Positions 7,381 to 14,850 of a stretch of 40,351 nucleotides of DNA are shown in pieces. The notes beneath the pieces were generated by a model. The model was given only the letters and a program-made list of their open reading frames with translations. It was not told the origin of the DNA and searched no databases. The stretch covers positions 1-40,351 of the forward strand of contig SFLA01000022.1 of assembly GCA_004553575.1 (NCBI GenBank). Reading direction: 5' to 3'. The stretch comes from Clostridiales bacterium (GTDB lineage Bacteria; Bacillota; Clostridia; Oscillospirales; CAG-382). A program made the position numbers and the translations under genes. Every line of letters starts with the position of its first letter. The first letter of the stretch is position 1.

Positions 7381-8766
7381 TTACTGATTTCTGCCGCCGA
7401 CGGTGATATTAGACACCCTTATAAGCGGCTGTCCGACGTTGGTGGGAATGCTGCCGGAAGACGAACCGCACATACCCTGTCCGAGCTCGAGGTCCTGCCC
7501 GACCATATCTATATCCATGAGTATCCGGCTTCCGGTTCCGATAAGCGACGCTCCGCGCACCGGCTCGCATATCTTTCCGTTGCGCACAATATAACCTTCG
7601 CTTACAGCGAAGTTGAACGCTCCGGTAACCGGGTTTACTGATCCGCCGCCCATGTGAGCCGCATACAGGCCGTATTCGATAGACGCGATAATGTCCTCGT
7701 TTTTGTCGGGACCGTTTGCAATATAAGTATTCGTCATACGTGAGGTCGGCTCGAAGGTGTAGCCCTGTCTGCGTCCCGACCCGGTGCAGGGAAGCCCCAT
7801 GCGGCGGGAGCCGAGACGGTCGACCATATACGACTTAAGCACGCCGTTTTCAATAAGTATGTTTTTCTGTGCGGGATGTCCCTCGTCGTCCATGTTGATA
7901 GATCCCCATGCGCCGGGGATAGTACCGTCGTCTATCGCGGTTACCTTGTCGCCGGCGATCTTTTGCCCGAGCTTTCCGCACATCTGCGAAGCGCCGATAC
8001 CGACCGAGGTGGCCTCGAGAGAATGACCGCAGGCTTCGTGGAAAATCACTCCTCCGAACCCGTTAGCTATCGCTACGGTCATCTGACCTGCGGGGCAGTA
8101 TTCCGCCTCGAGATTGACTATCGCCTGGCGGGATGCTTCTATGCCGGTCTCTGCGGGGCTTATCGTTTCGAACATTTCCATTCCCATTGAACGTCCGGGA
8201 CCGTTGTATCCCGATTGGTTTTCGTTTCCGTCGGATGCGATTGCGCTTATCGCAAGACGGGTGCGGACATTACGGTCGGCAGAATAAAGCCCTTCGCTGT
8301 TGGCAACGAGAATGTTATGATCGACCGAGATAAGGTTTCCTGCCACCTGTGAAATGCGGCTGTCGTAATTCTTTGCCGCGAAGCACGCCTCTTTAAGCAC
8401 CGAGATGCGTTCTTTAACGTCGACGTCTCCCGGAAGCCGGCGCACCGGGTTTATGTTGGGGAAAATGCGCTCGGTAAGCCGTATGGATACATCGTTTTTG
8501 GACTGTGCGACAGTATCTGCAACACCGGAAGCACAGCGCAGAAGTCCCTCGCGCGAGAGATCGCAGGTATAAGCGTAAACGGTTTTTGTTCCGACGAACG
8601 CACGCACGCCGACACCTGACAGAACGTTGTCGCCGATCTTCTCGATTTTACCGCTTATCAGTTGTATCACGTTGTTGTGCGTAAGCTCCTGATAGAGCTC
8701 CGCGAAATCCGCTCCGGATGACATTGCACGCGCAAGTATCTCGGAGCATAATGCTTTCGAGAGCAT
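7381..8766 (-). CDS. tldD: TldD-family zinc metalloprotease
   Basis: A 461-residue TldD family protein, the catalytic partner of TldE. The metal site is HEACGH (HExxxH, about residues 242-247) inside GGVIFHEACGHSLEA. Other family hallmarks are GMEMFETISP, MGGGSVNPVTGAFNFAV and the C-terminal GxCGSSSGSIPTNVGQP, all in the usual order, and the length is normal. Start: ATG at 8766, eight bases after AGGAGG. A promoter with a perfect 17-base spacer lies at 8798-8826. Acting in the cytoplasm, the TldD/E cage cleaves small unfolded peptides; the natural substrate in Clostridia is mostly unknown. Neighbours (a metal exporter and a small lipoprotein) do not point to a substrate. Confidence 0.93.
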   Translation of the reverse strand: MLSKALCSEILARAMSSGADFAELYQELTHNNVIQLISGKIEKIGDNVLSGVGVRAFVGTKTVYAYTCDLSREGLLRCASGVADTVAQSKNDVSIRLTERIFPNINPVRRLPGDVDVKERISVLKEACFAAKNYDSRISQVAGNLISVDHNILVANSEGLYSADRNVRTRLAISAIASDGNENQSGYNGPGRSMGMEMFETISPAETGIEASRQAIVNLEAEYCPAGQMTVAIANGFGGVIFHEACGHSLEATSVGIGASQMCGKLGQKIAGDKVTAIDDGTIPGAWGSINMDDEGHPAQKNILIENGVLKSYMVDRLGSRRMGLPCTGSGRRQGYTFEPTSRMTNTYIANGPDKNEDIIASIEYGLYAAHMGGGSVNPVTGAFNFAVSEGYIVRNGKICEPVRGASLIGTGSRILMDIDMVGQDLELGQGMCGSSSGSIPTNVGQPLIRVSNITVGGRNQ

Positions 8767-8797
8767 TGTGATATCCTCCTGTTCGTAATATAGAAAT

Positions 8798-8826
8798 ATA
8801 TTACATCATTCCGGAGTGAAAGTCAA
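8798..8826 (-). promoter_or_regulatory. sigma-A type promoter for tldD-tldE
   Basis: On the minus strand TTGACT (8826-8821), a 17-base spacer and TAATAT (8803-8798) precede tldD by about 30 bases. Confidence 0.7.
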
Positions 8827-8856
8827 CAGAATACGGCAGATTATACAATAAACCAA

Positions 8857-8885
8857 GGCGCCGCGATAATCCGCGGCGCCTTTTT
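8857..8885. terminator. hairpin terminator after the small lipoprotein gene
   Basis: GGCGCCGCG at 8857-8865 pairs perfectly with CGCGGCGCC at 8872-8880. Five Ts follow on the plus strand and TTGGTTTATT on the minus strand. It sits 18 bases past the stop of the minus-strand lipoprotein gene and isolates that gene from tldD. Confidence 0.7.
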
Positions 8886-8902
8886 GAATATGCGGTTTGC
8901 TG

Positions 8903-9235
8903 TTATTTGCGGTTGAGGGTAAGCGTTTCTCCGTCCGAAGTAAGAGTAAGCGTATCGCCTTCTACCGAATAGGTAAAGGTTTCCGTCGTTTCCGTTCCGA
9001 GTATGGAGGCGACTAATGTAACGGTATTTCCCTCGACGGTATAAGTGAATGACGCGGTGATTCCGAGTACGGATTCGCTGCCTGTTCCGTCGGAATTGAA
9101 CACATATGTCGTTTCGTATTCGGTGCCGAGCAGTTCTGTCGTCGCAGACCAGGTGCCTACGATTGACGGAGAGCCGCAGGAGCAGAGCAGGGCAAGAACG
9201 AGACCAAGTGCAAGAACAAGTGCGGTTTTTTTCAT
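8903..9235 (-). CDS. small lipoprotein with a lipocalin-like/DUF5640-type fold
   Basis: A 110-residue lipoprotein. The start at 9235 is chosen because GGAGG lies eight bases upstream; the longer frame from 9268 has no ribosome binding site. The signal is MKKTALVLALGLVLALL with lipobox LLCSC, then mature GSPSIVGTWSATTE. The body is a ladder of short beta strands: GTWS, TYVFNSDGTGS, SFTYTVEGNTVTL, TFTYSVEGDTLTL and a closing LTLNRK. This GTW... NSDGTG... Y.V.GNTL pattern occurs in many small Firmicutes lipoproteins of the DUF5640/lipocalin-like type, whose function is unknown. It would sit on the outer face of the cytoplasmic membrane. It stands alone between two hairpin terminators. A TATAAT is present at 9279-9274 without a convincing -35. 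Confidence 0.8.
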   Translation of the reverse strand: MKKTALVLALGLVLALLCSCGSPSIVGTWSATTELLGTEYETTYVFNSDGTGSESVLGITASFTYTVEGNTVTLVASILGTETTETFTYSVEGDTLTLTSDGETLTLNRK

Positions 9236-9308
9236 AATGTATTTCCTCCGTTGTTTATTTGCGGTCATGCCGCATTATATCTCCGCGCAGAAACATGGAG
9301 AGTAAGGA

Positions 9309-9338
9309 AAAAGAGGCAGAAAACATACTGCCTCTTTT
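9309..9338 (-). terminator. Rho-independent terminator of the surface-protein gene
   Basis: AAAAGAGGCAG and CTGCCTCTTTT form a perfect 11-pair stem with an eight-base loop and an adjoining T run on the minus strand. It is about 30 bases past the stop at 9368. Confidence 0.85.
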
Positions 9339-9367
9339 AACTTTATTCAGGTAGGATGATATGCCTA

Positions 9368-10921
9368 TCAGTCAGCTTTCTTCTTTTTGCTGATAAGGAA
9401 AGCCGCAACAGCCGCAGCAATAACTACGACAGCAATAACGATCCACAGCCAGGTGAGGCTTCCGCCGTTTTCAACGGGAGCGGAAGTATCGGACACTTCC
9501 TCAGAGGGATCGGCGGAAACGGTGGGCTCTTCGGAGGGTTCCTCGGAGATATCGGGCTCTTCGGAGGGTTCCTCGGAGATATCGGGTTCTTCGGAAGGAT
9601 CGGGCTCCTCGGAAGGTACGTAGGAAGGATCGAATTCAAAGGTATTGATAGTGCAGGTGGCTCCGTCAACGCTGAATACGGTTACGTCGGTTATAGCGAC
9701 AAGGCCGTCGTCGGTGGTGCCGAGCAGAGCGGCAAGATCCTCGTAGGTGATATAGCCGGTGTATTCGCCTGCAAGAAGGTTATCGGTTCCTGCCTCGATA
9801 TTATCGGAGATCAGGGTGTTGATCTGAGTGCTGCCGTTGAGACGGAAGCTTACGGAACCGGTATCAACGTTCATATCGTAAACAAGATAGGTGCCTTCGG
9901 CGAGATATATAGTCTTGTCGAGAGTACCGGTGGTGCTCGGATATGTGCCGGCAACGCTGCCGCTGAAGGTGCTTACGCCCTTGGAGTAAGAGTATACCAC
10001 GGAGGTGCCGTTGACATCGGCGTTCTTCCAGTTGGTGATAGCGGGGAAGAGGTCATATGTTGCGGTGATAGCGGACGGCTTCTCTTCCTTGCTGGTTTCG
10101 TTGTTATTGTCATTGTTCAGGTCGGAAGCGAGCTTGCAGTACGCCATACCCTGAATGTACTTGTCGCCGGTGAAGTAATCGGAGAGATAAACTTTATCGG
10201 TGAAGGTGGTGGGAGCATAGCCGGTTCCGAAGTCGGACAGACCGACGAGGAAGGCAAATCCGAACAGAGAACCAACCTCGGCGGGAACGCCGTTGGCAAC
10301 CTTGCCGGTCTTAAGGCTCTCGAGCGGGATCTTCTGCTCGTAGTAATCGAATCCGCCGTCGGTGACAACCTTGTACTCAAATCCTTCGGTAGAGGACATT
10401 GAAAGGAAGTGGTCGGCTATGTCGGATTCGGAATCCTGAGAAGGATTGATGATGGTCCACTCGTATACGAGCTGAGCGTTATAAAGTCCGCCCCAGGACC
10501 AGGTTCCGTCTTCCTGATCGCCCTTGTATATATCCTTGTAGGGGTTGTCCGGGCAGAGAGCGGTCATAAGATAATGCGCATTGAAGATGAAGTGCTCGCT
10601 TGCGTTATCCATGTATGCGACATGCGGATCGTTGCAGGTGACCTTGAGCAGCAGGTAAAGCGAATCGCCGTTCCAGCAGGCATATACCTCCATGTAATCG
10701 TCCACGGTGCAGCCTTCGTTTCTAACGATGTTGCCTGTCGGGTCGTTGGAGGAGGTGGCTATCTGTCTGTAAGCGGCGTCTACGGAACCGTCTACAACGG
10801 GTGCGGTCTCGGATTCGTAGATGAGCACTATGGTGCCCTCGGCGGAGCTCTCGAGCGGGATGGATACGGTAAGTCCCACCAAAAGCGTGAGCATAAGGAT
10901 GATGCTTAACAGTTTTTTCAT
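9368..10921 (-). CDS. surface protein, CBM9-like domain, Ser/Glu/Pro stalk, C-terminal membrane anchor (copy 2)
   Basis: A 517-residue exported protein. The ATG at 10921 follows GGAGG by five bases. It has a signal peptide (residues 1 to about 31), then a CBM9/DOMON-like beta-sandwich starting at YESETAPVVDGSVDAAY, with conserved YACWNGDSLYLLLKV, YEWTIINPSQ and YYEQKIPLESL. A second domain of about 150 residues (ITNWKNADVNG... VFSVDGATC) follows, then a repetitive DISEEPSEEP stalk (residues about 430-480), one membrane helix (TWLWIVIAVVVIAAAVAAFL) and a KKKKAD cytoplasmic end. There is no LPxTG sortase motif, so it is held by the helix. The next gene upstream is a clear paralogue with the same architecture. 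CBM9-like domains often bind sugars; this role is inferred only. Confidence 0.82.
   Translation of the reverse strand: MKKLLSIILMLTLLVGLTVSIPLESSAEGTIVLIYESETAPVVDGSVDAAYRQIATSSNDPTGNIVRNEGCTVDDYMEVYACWNGDSLYLLLKVTCNDPHVAYMDNASEHFIFNAHYLMTALCPDNPYKDIYKGDQEDGTWSWGGLYNAQLVYEWTIINPSQDSESDIADHFLSMSSTEGFEYKVVTDGGFDYYEQKIPLESLKTGKVANGVPAEVGSLFGFAFLVGLSDFGTGYAPTTFTDKVYLSDYFTGDKYIQGMAYCKLASDLNNDNNNETSKEEKPSAITATYDLFPAITNWKNADVNGTSVVYSYSKGVSTFSGSVAGTYPSTTGTLDKTIYLAEGTYLVYDMNVDTGSVSFRLNGSTQINTLISDNIEAGTDNLLAGEYTGYITYEDLAALLGTTDDGLVAITDVTVFSVDGATCTINTFEFDPSYVPSEEPDPSEEPDISEEPSEEPDISEEPSEEPTVSADPSEEVSDTSAPVENGGSLTWLWIVIAVVVIAAAVAAFLISKKKKAD
9524..9613 (-). repeat. 30-base tandem repeat inside the stalk-coding region
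   Basis: Two identical 30-base units (9524-9553 and 9554-9583) encode DISEEPSEEP twice, followed by a degenerate third unit. It is an in-frame coding repeat that could vary in copy number and change stalk length. Confidence 0.8.
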
Positions 10922-10957
10922 GGTTGCCTCCATAGAATTGATTGGTATCTGCCAAGT

Positions 10958-10986
10958 ATGATATCATATGGCATGTTTTTTGTCAA
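10958..10986 (-). promoter_or_regulatory. sigma-A type promoter for surface-protein copy 2
   Basis: On the minus strand a perfect TTGACA (10986-10981), a 17-base spacer and TATCAT (10963-10958) lie about 37 bases before the ATG. It indicates separate transcription of the two paralogues. Confidence 0.75.
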
Positions 10987-11042
10987 GAGTTGTTCAAAAA
11001 AAGATAAATGTCTACAACGTTTTCAGATATTGTGCATAAACC

Positions 11043-12578
11043 TTATTTCTTTTTCTTTATAATCACAACAACAACGACAGCGGCAGCGGCAACGGCTGCG
11101 ATAACAATCGCCCAGACCCATGCGCCGATTCCGCCCTTGCCGGATTCGGAAGCGCCGGACGTATCGGATATATCGGAAGTCTGCTCGCTCTCGCTTGCGG
11201 GAACGGATACCGACGGCTCTTCGGATTCCTCGGGCTCCTCGGACGGGTCGGATTCGTCGGGAACGAAAATGTCGGACTCCTCGGGCGCAGTATAGTTCAT
11301 GATAAGGTCAAACGCTTTTACGGTTACGGATGCGCCGTCTACAGAGAAGACGGTCATACTCTCGATACGTACGAAGCCGTTTTCGTCGGTTCCGAGAAGT
11401 TCGGAAAGACTGTCGAAGGTTATGGCGCCGGAATATGTACCGGGCATCATATCTCCCGAGCCCTCTTCAAGATTGTCTGTCATGAGCGGGCAGAGCGCAA
11501 TATCGTTAAAGCGTATGCTGAACTTTCCGGAATCGAAAGAAAGATCGTATACCAGAGTGGTTCCCTCGCTTATGAGCAGAGCCTTCGGGAAGGTATAGGT
11601 TGCCCACGGCCAGGTTCCCGCCGAGCTTCCGCTTACGGTGGCGGTTCCTCCGACATAGGACACGTTGCAGCTTGTTCCGGAGTGGTCGGTCTTCTTCCAT
11701 TCGCCGTCCGCAACCGCAAACAGGTAGCAATCGGAATCGATAGGTTTGTCGGCCTCCTCCACGGATTCGTCTGCGGAGGTAAGGTCGGAAGCGAGCTTCA
11801 TAAAGGTAAGTCCCTTGAGATTCTTATTTCCGCCTTCGCTGAGGAAGTAGTCGGAGAAGTATACCTCGTCGTTGGTGTCAAGATCGCCGTATCCGACATC
11901 GGTAAGACCTATGCAGAAACCGAAGCCGAACATGGTACCGGGAGTTCCGGAAATACCGTTGGGCACTATGGAATTGCTGACCTTGGAAAGGGGGATCTTC
12001 TGCTCGTAGTAGTCGTATCCGCCGGCGCTCTTGCAGGCGAATTCGTATCCCTCGAGCGTGGTCATGTTCTTAAAATGATCCTCGCGGTCGCTGTCGGTTT
12101 CCTGGGAAGGATTTATTATCGTCCATTCATAGCAGTGTCCTGCCGAGTACAGTTCGCCCCAGCCCCAGGTGCCGTTCTCGCCGGATCCGACATAAACATC
12201 CTTGTAGGGGTTATCGGGGAGCAGGGCGCTCATCATATAATGAGCGTTGTAAATGTGATGATCGTCCTTAACGAACGCGCTGTGGGTGCCGTTGCAGACA
12301 GCCTTTACGAAGACGTAAAGGTAATCTCCGCGCCAGCATGCGTAAAAATCGCAGTGATCGTCAACGGAGCAACCATCAAACAGGACAAAATAACCCTGTC
12401 CGTCATAGGAATTCGCAACGAACCGGTAGCTGTCGTCGAGGGTTCCGTCGATCACCGGGGCCGTCTCGCATTCGTAGACGTTCACAACGTCCTGAAGAGC
12501 GACGGTTTCGACAGATATTGCCGCGGCAACAGAGATGATAAGTACAAGCGTCAGAATGATACCGATTGATTTTTTCAT
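11043..12578 (-). CDS. surface protein, CBM9-like domain, Ser/Glu/Pro stalk, C-terminal membrane anchor (copy 1)
   Basis: A 511-residue paralogue of the next gene, in the same orientation. The start at 12578 follows GGAGGAG by about eight bases. Layout: signal peptide (1 to about 28), CBM9/DOMON-like domain beginning YECETAPVIDGTLDDSY with YACWRGDYLYVFVKA, YEWTIINPSQ and YYEQKIPLSKV, then a second beta-rich domain (ADGEWKKTDHSGTSC... VFSVDGASV), a Ser/Glu/Pro stalk that is less regular than in copy 2 (SDPSEEPEESEEPSVS), one C-terminal membrane helix and a terminal KKKK. The two copies keep nearly the same motifs in both domains but differ in the stalk. A cell-surface, possibly carbohydrate-contacting role is inferred. 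It has its own promoter at 12612-12640. Confidence 0.82.
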   Translation of the reverse strand: MKKSIGIILTLVLIISVAAAISVETVALQDVVNVYECETAPVIDGTLDDSYRFVANSYDGQGYFVLFDGCSVDDHCDFYACWRGDYLYVFVKAVCNGTHSAFVKDDHHIYNAHYMMSALLPDNPYKDVYVGSGENGTWGWGELYSAGHCYEWTIINPSQETDSDREDHFKNMTTLEGYEFACKSAGGYDYYEQKIPLSKVSNSIVPNGISGTPGTMFGFGFCIGLTDVGYGDLDTNDEVYFSDYFLSEGGNKNLKGLTFMKLASDLTSADESVEEADKPIDSDCYLFAVADGEWKKTDHSGTSCNVSYVGGTATVSGSSAGTWPWATYTFPKALLISEGTTLVYDLSFDSGKFSIRFNDIALCPLMTDNLEEGSGDMMPGTYSGAITFDSLSELLGTDENGFVRIESMTVFSVDGASVTVKAFDLIMNYTAPEESDIFVPDESDPSEEPEESEEPSVSVPASESEQTSDISDTSGASESGKGGIGAWVWAIVIAAVAAAAVVVVVIIKKKK

Positions 12579-12611
12579 TTCGCGTCTCCTCCTTGTAATA
12601 TATGCTCGATC

Positions 12612-12640
12612 ATATTAACAAAATGTTTCACGTAAGTCAA
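12612..12640 (-). promoter_or_regulatory. sigma-A type promoter for surface-protein copy 1
   Basis: On the minus strand TTGACT (12640-12635), a 17-base spacer and TAATAT (12617-12612). It lies back to back with the plus-strand promoter at 12650. Confidence 0.7.
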
Positions 12641-12649
12641 TAGATTGCG

Positions 12650-12678
12650 TTGACTTTTACGATACATTGTGGTAAAAT
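12650..12678 (+). promoter_or_regulatory. sigma-A type promoter for the DUF2156-malic enzyme operon
   Basis: TTGACT (12650-12655), a 17-base spacer and TAAAAT (12673-12678), about 48 bases before the ATG at 12727. The -35 hexamers of the two divergent promoters are only nine bases apart. Confidence 0.7.
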
Positions 12679-12726
12679 TCCGGTACATCTTTAAAAAAGC
12701 GGTATTATTTACCGCGGAGTCAGAAT

Positions 12727-13581
12727 ATGCCGGATTTCAGGCCAATAGTCCCGTCCGATGCGGGGCTTCTTTCGCATTACTTCAACGATTCCCGCAGCCG
12801 GTGCTGCGATCTTACCGTCGGCGGCACCATGATGTGGCGATCTTATTTCGGTTCCGAATGCTGTGTTCACGGCGACTCGCTGATAATACGGGTGGATTTT
12901 TACGGCGATAAGGCTTATGTCGTGCCTATGGGCGGCGACCGTATGCGCGCTCTCCGCGCCGTCGCTGAGGACGATCCGAACCCGCTGTTCTGTGTCGTAT
13001 CGCGTGAGGATCTCGGGCTGCTTGCGGGCTGCTTCGGCAGTATCGGCGTCACCGCTCACCGCGAGAGCTTCGATTATCTGTATCTCGCCTCCGATATGCG
13101 CGACCTTCCGGGAAAACGCTTTTCGGGTCAGCGCAACCATATAAACAAATTTCTTTCGGTCTGCGGGGATTGGAGCTTCCGGGTAATAGACCCGTCAGAT
13201 ATCGCCGATGCGGAGCGGTTTATAGACGCCTTTCATCAGAACATGAGCGGACTGGGCGCGGAGGAGGAACAGCGTTCACGCTGTCTTGTGCGCCATATGG
13301 CCGAATACGGCTGTGTCGGCGGAATGCTTACCGTCGGCGGAGCGGTTTGCGGCGTAACCGTGTGCGAAAAGATCGGCGATACCTGCTATATTCACGTTGA
13401 AAAAGCGGACCGGACCGTTCCGGGCGTGTATCCGATGCTGTTCCGTGAGGCTTCGCGTGCGTTTGCGGATTGTAAATACATTAACCGCGAGGAGGATGAC
13501 GGAAACGAGGGGCTTCGCACCTCGAAGCTGTCATACCATCCGGTAAGACTAATAAGGAAGTATTTGGTGAGGCCGTTATGA
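12727..13581 (+). CDS. DUF2156 (GNAT-fold, MprF C-terminal-like) protein
   Basis: A 284-residue cytoplasmic protein of the DUF2156 family, related to the C-terminal aminoacyl-transferase part of MprF lysylphosphatidylglycerol synthases. There is no membrane segment, so this is the stand-alone form. Family marks are CDLTVGGTMMWRSYF near residue 27, KRFSGQRNHINKF near 131, and the conserved end YINREEDDGNEGLRTSKLSY (about residues 254-273). Its substrate is unknown; acyl or aminoacyl transfer is inferred from the fold. ATG 12727 has GGAG at 12716-12719. The stop overlaps the malic enzyme start (ATGA at 13578), showing translational coupling, but no metabolic link between the two is obvious. Confidence 0.85.
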   Translation: MPDFRPIVPSDAGLLSHYFNDSRSRCCDLTVGGTMMWRSYFGSECCVHGDSLIIRVDFYGDKAYVVPMGGDRMRALRAVAEDDPNPLFCVVSREDLGLLAGCFGSIGVTAHRESFDYLYLASDMRDLPGKRFSGQRNHINKFLSVCGDWSFRVIDPSDIADAERFIDAFHQNMSGLGAEEEQRSRCLVRHMAEYGCVGGMLTVGGAVCGVTVCEKIGDTCYIHVEKADRTVPGVYPMLFREASRAFADCKYINREEDDGNEGLRTSKLSYHPVRLIRKYLVRPL

Positions 13582-14741
13582 GCAAGGCACTTGAAAAGCA
13601 TTATGAATGGGGCGGAAAAATAGAGGTTATATCCCGTGTGAAAGTCGATTCCTCGGATGCGCTTTCGCTTGCGTATACGCCGGGCGTTGCCGACGCCTGC
13701 CGTGAGATCGTATCCGACCCAGATAAGGATTATCTGCTTACCCGTCGGGCGAATCTTGTCGCGGTTATAACCGACGGAACCGCCGTGTTAGGGCTCGGAG
13801 ACATAGGCCCGCGTGCCGGAATGCCGGTAATGGAGGGTAAGTGCTGTATATTCAAGGAGCTCGGCGGGGTGGACGCATTCCCGATATGCGTAAACACCGG
13901 GGACAGCGACGAGTTCGTTTCCGTCGTATCCGCAATAAGCTGCTCCTTCGGCGGTATTAATCTCGAGGATATTGCCGCTCCCCGCTGCTTCGATATAGAA
14001 GCGCGGCTTAAAAAACTTTGCGATATACCCGTGTTCCACGACGATCAGCACGGCACCGCCGCAGTGGTGCTTGCCGCTGTTATAAATTCGCTCCGGCTTA
14101 CCGGAAGACGCAGGGAAACCGTCCGGGTCGTTATCAACGGCGCGGGGAGCGCGGGAATAGCGATCGGAAAGATGCTTTTCGCCTACGGTATTACGGACAT
14201 AGTAATGTGCGACCGCGAAGGGGTTCTCGTTCCCGGCAGGAATTGTATGAATCCCGTGCAGGAGGAACTGGCGAAAAAAGTGAATCCGCGCGGCGTAACC
14301 GGACTTCTGTCCGACGCCATGCGGGGAGCCGACATATTTATCGGCGTATCCGCAGGCAATACGGTAACTCAGGATATGGTGCGCTCAATGGCGGCCGATC
14401 CCGTTGTGTTCGCAATGGCGAACCCTGTTCCCGAGATAATGCCGGAGGACGCGAAGAAGGCCGGCGCGAGGGTGGTCGGTTCCGGAAGGAGCGATTGCGA
14501 GAATCAGATAAACAACGCTCTGATGTTCCCGGGACTTTTCCGGGGTGCGCTCGATGTCAGGGCAAGCGACATAAACGACGATATGCTTATAGCGGCAGCC
14601 GGGGCAGTTGCGTCCCTGGTGTCCGATTCCGAGCTTCGCGAGGATTACGTTATTCCGAAGGTGTTCGATCCGCGCGTCGGCAAGGCTGTTGCTTCCGCCG
14701 CGGCAGAGGCTGCACGCCGGTGCGGGATCGCCCGGGTATGA
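13578..14741 (+). CDS. malic enzyme (oxaloacetate-decarboxylating malate dehydrogenase)
   Basis: A 387-residue bacterial malic enzyme that converts malate to pyruvate and CO2 with reduction of NAD(P). Motifs: the N-terminal LAYTPGVADACREI, the catalytic Lys region in MPVMEGKCCIFKELGGVDAF, the metal and substrate segment HDDQHGTAAV (about residue 155), the Rossmann loop GAGSAGIAIGKML (about 190) and AMANPVPEIMPEDA. The length is typical of the short bacterial form without a phosphotransacetylase domain. Its ATG overlaps the stop of the DUF2156 gene and it is followed by a strong terminator. Cofactor preference cannot be decided by eye, so no symbol is given. It probably feeds pyruvate and reducing power in fermentation. 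Confidence 0.93.
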   Translation: MSKALEKHYEWGGKIEVISRVKVDSSDALSLAYTPGVADACREIVSDPDKDYLLTRRANLVAVITDGTAVLGLGDIGPRAGMPVMEGKCCIFKELGGVDAFPICVNTGDSDEFVSVVSAISCSFGGINLEDIAAPRCFDIEARLKKLCDIPVFHDDQHGTAAVVLAAVINSLRLTGRRRETVRVVINGAGSAGIAIGKMLFAYGITDIVMCDREGVLVPGRNCMNPVQEELAKKVNPRGVTGLLSDAMRGADIFIGVSAGNTVTQDMVRSMAADPVVFAMANPVPEIMPEDAKKAGARVVGSGRSDCENQINNALMFPGLFRGALDVRASDINDDMLIAAAGAVASLVSDSELREDYVIPKVFDPRVGKAVASAAAEAARRCGIARV

Positions 14742-14765
14742 AATCCGCCTTTTGTTTTTCATTAC

Positions 14766-14801
14766 AACGCAGTCGGGAGCTTTCCCGGCTGCGTTTTTTT
14801 T
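14766..14801 (+). terminator. Rho-independent terminator of the malic enzyme operon
   Basis: AACGCAGTCGGGA pairs with TCCCGGCTGCGTT across a GCTT loop (one G-T pair), followed by eight Ts. Confidence 0.92.
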
Positions 14802-14850
14802 GCGATTACATTGTGCATTCTTCCCGCGGGAGACAAAAAGCTGTTTTCGT

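Noticed and set aside
9270..9300. Promoter with TATAAT before the small lipoprotein gene
   Set aside because: No acceptable -35 hexamer at 16-18 bases; left as a note in the gene entry.
9524..9613. Possible CRISPR-like or intergenic repeat
   Set aside because: The 30-base units are in frame within a coding region, have no spacers and encode a stalk.
9356..10402. A Gly-rich 348-codon plus-strand frame
   Set aside because: It is antisense to the surface protein; its Gly-rich repeats are the reverse of the SEEP-coding repeats.
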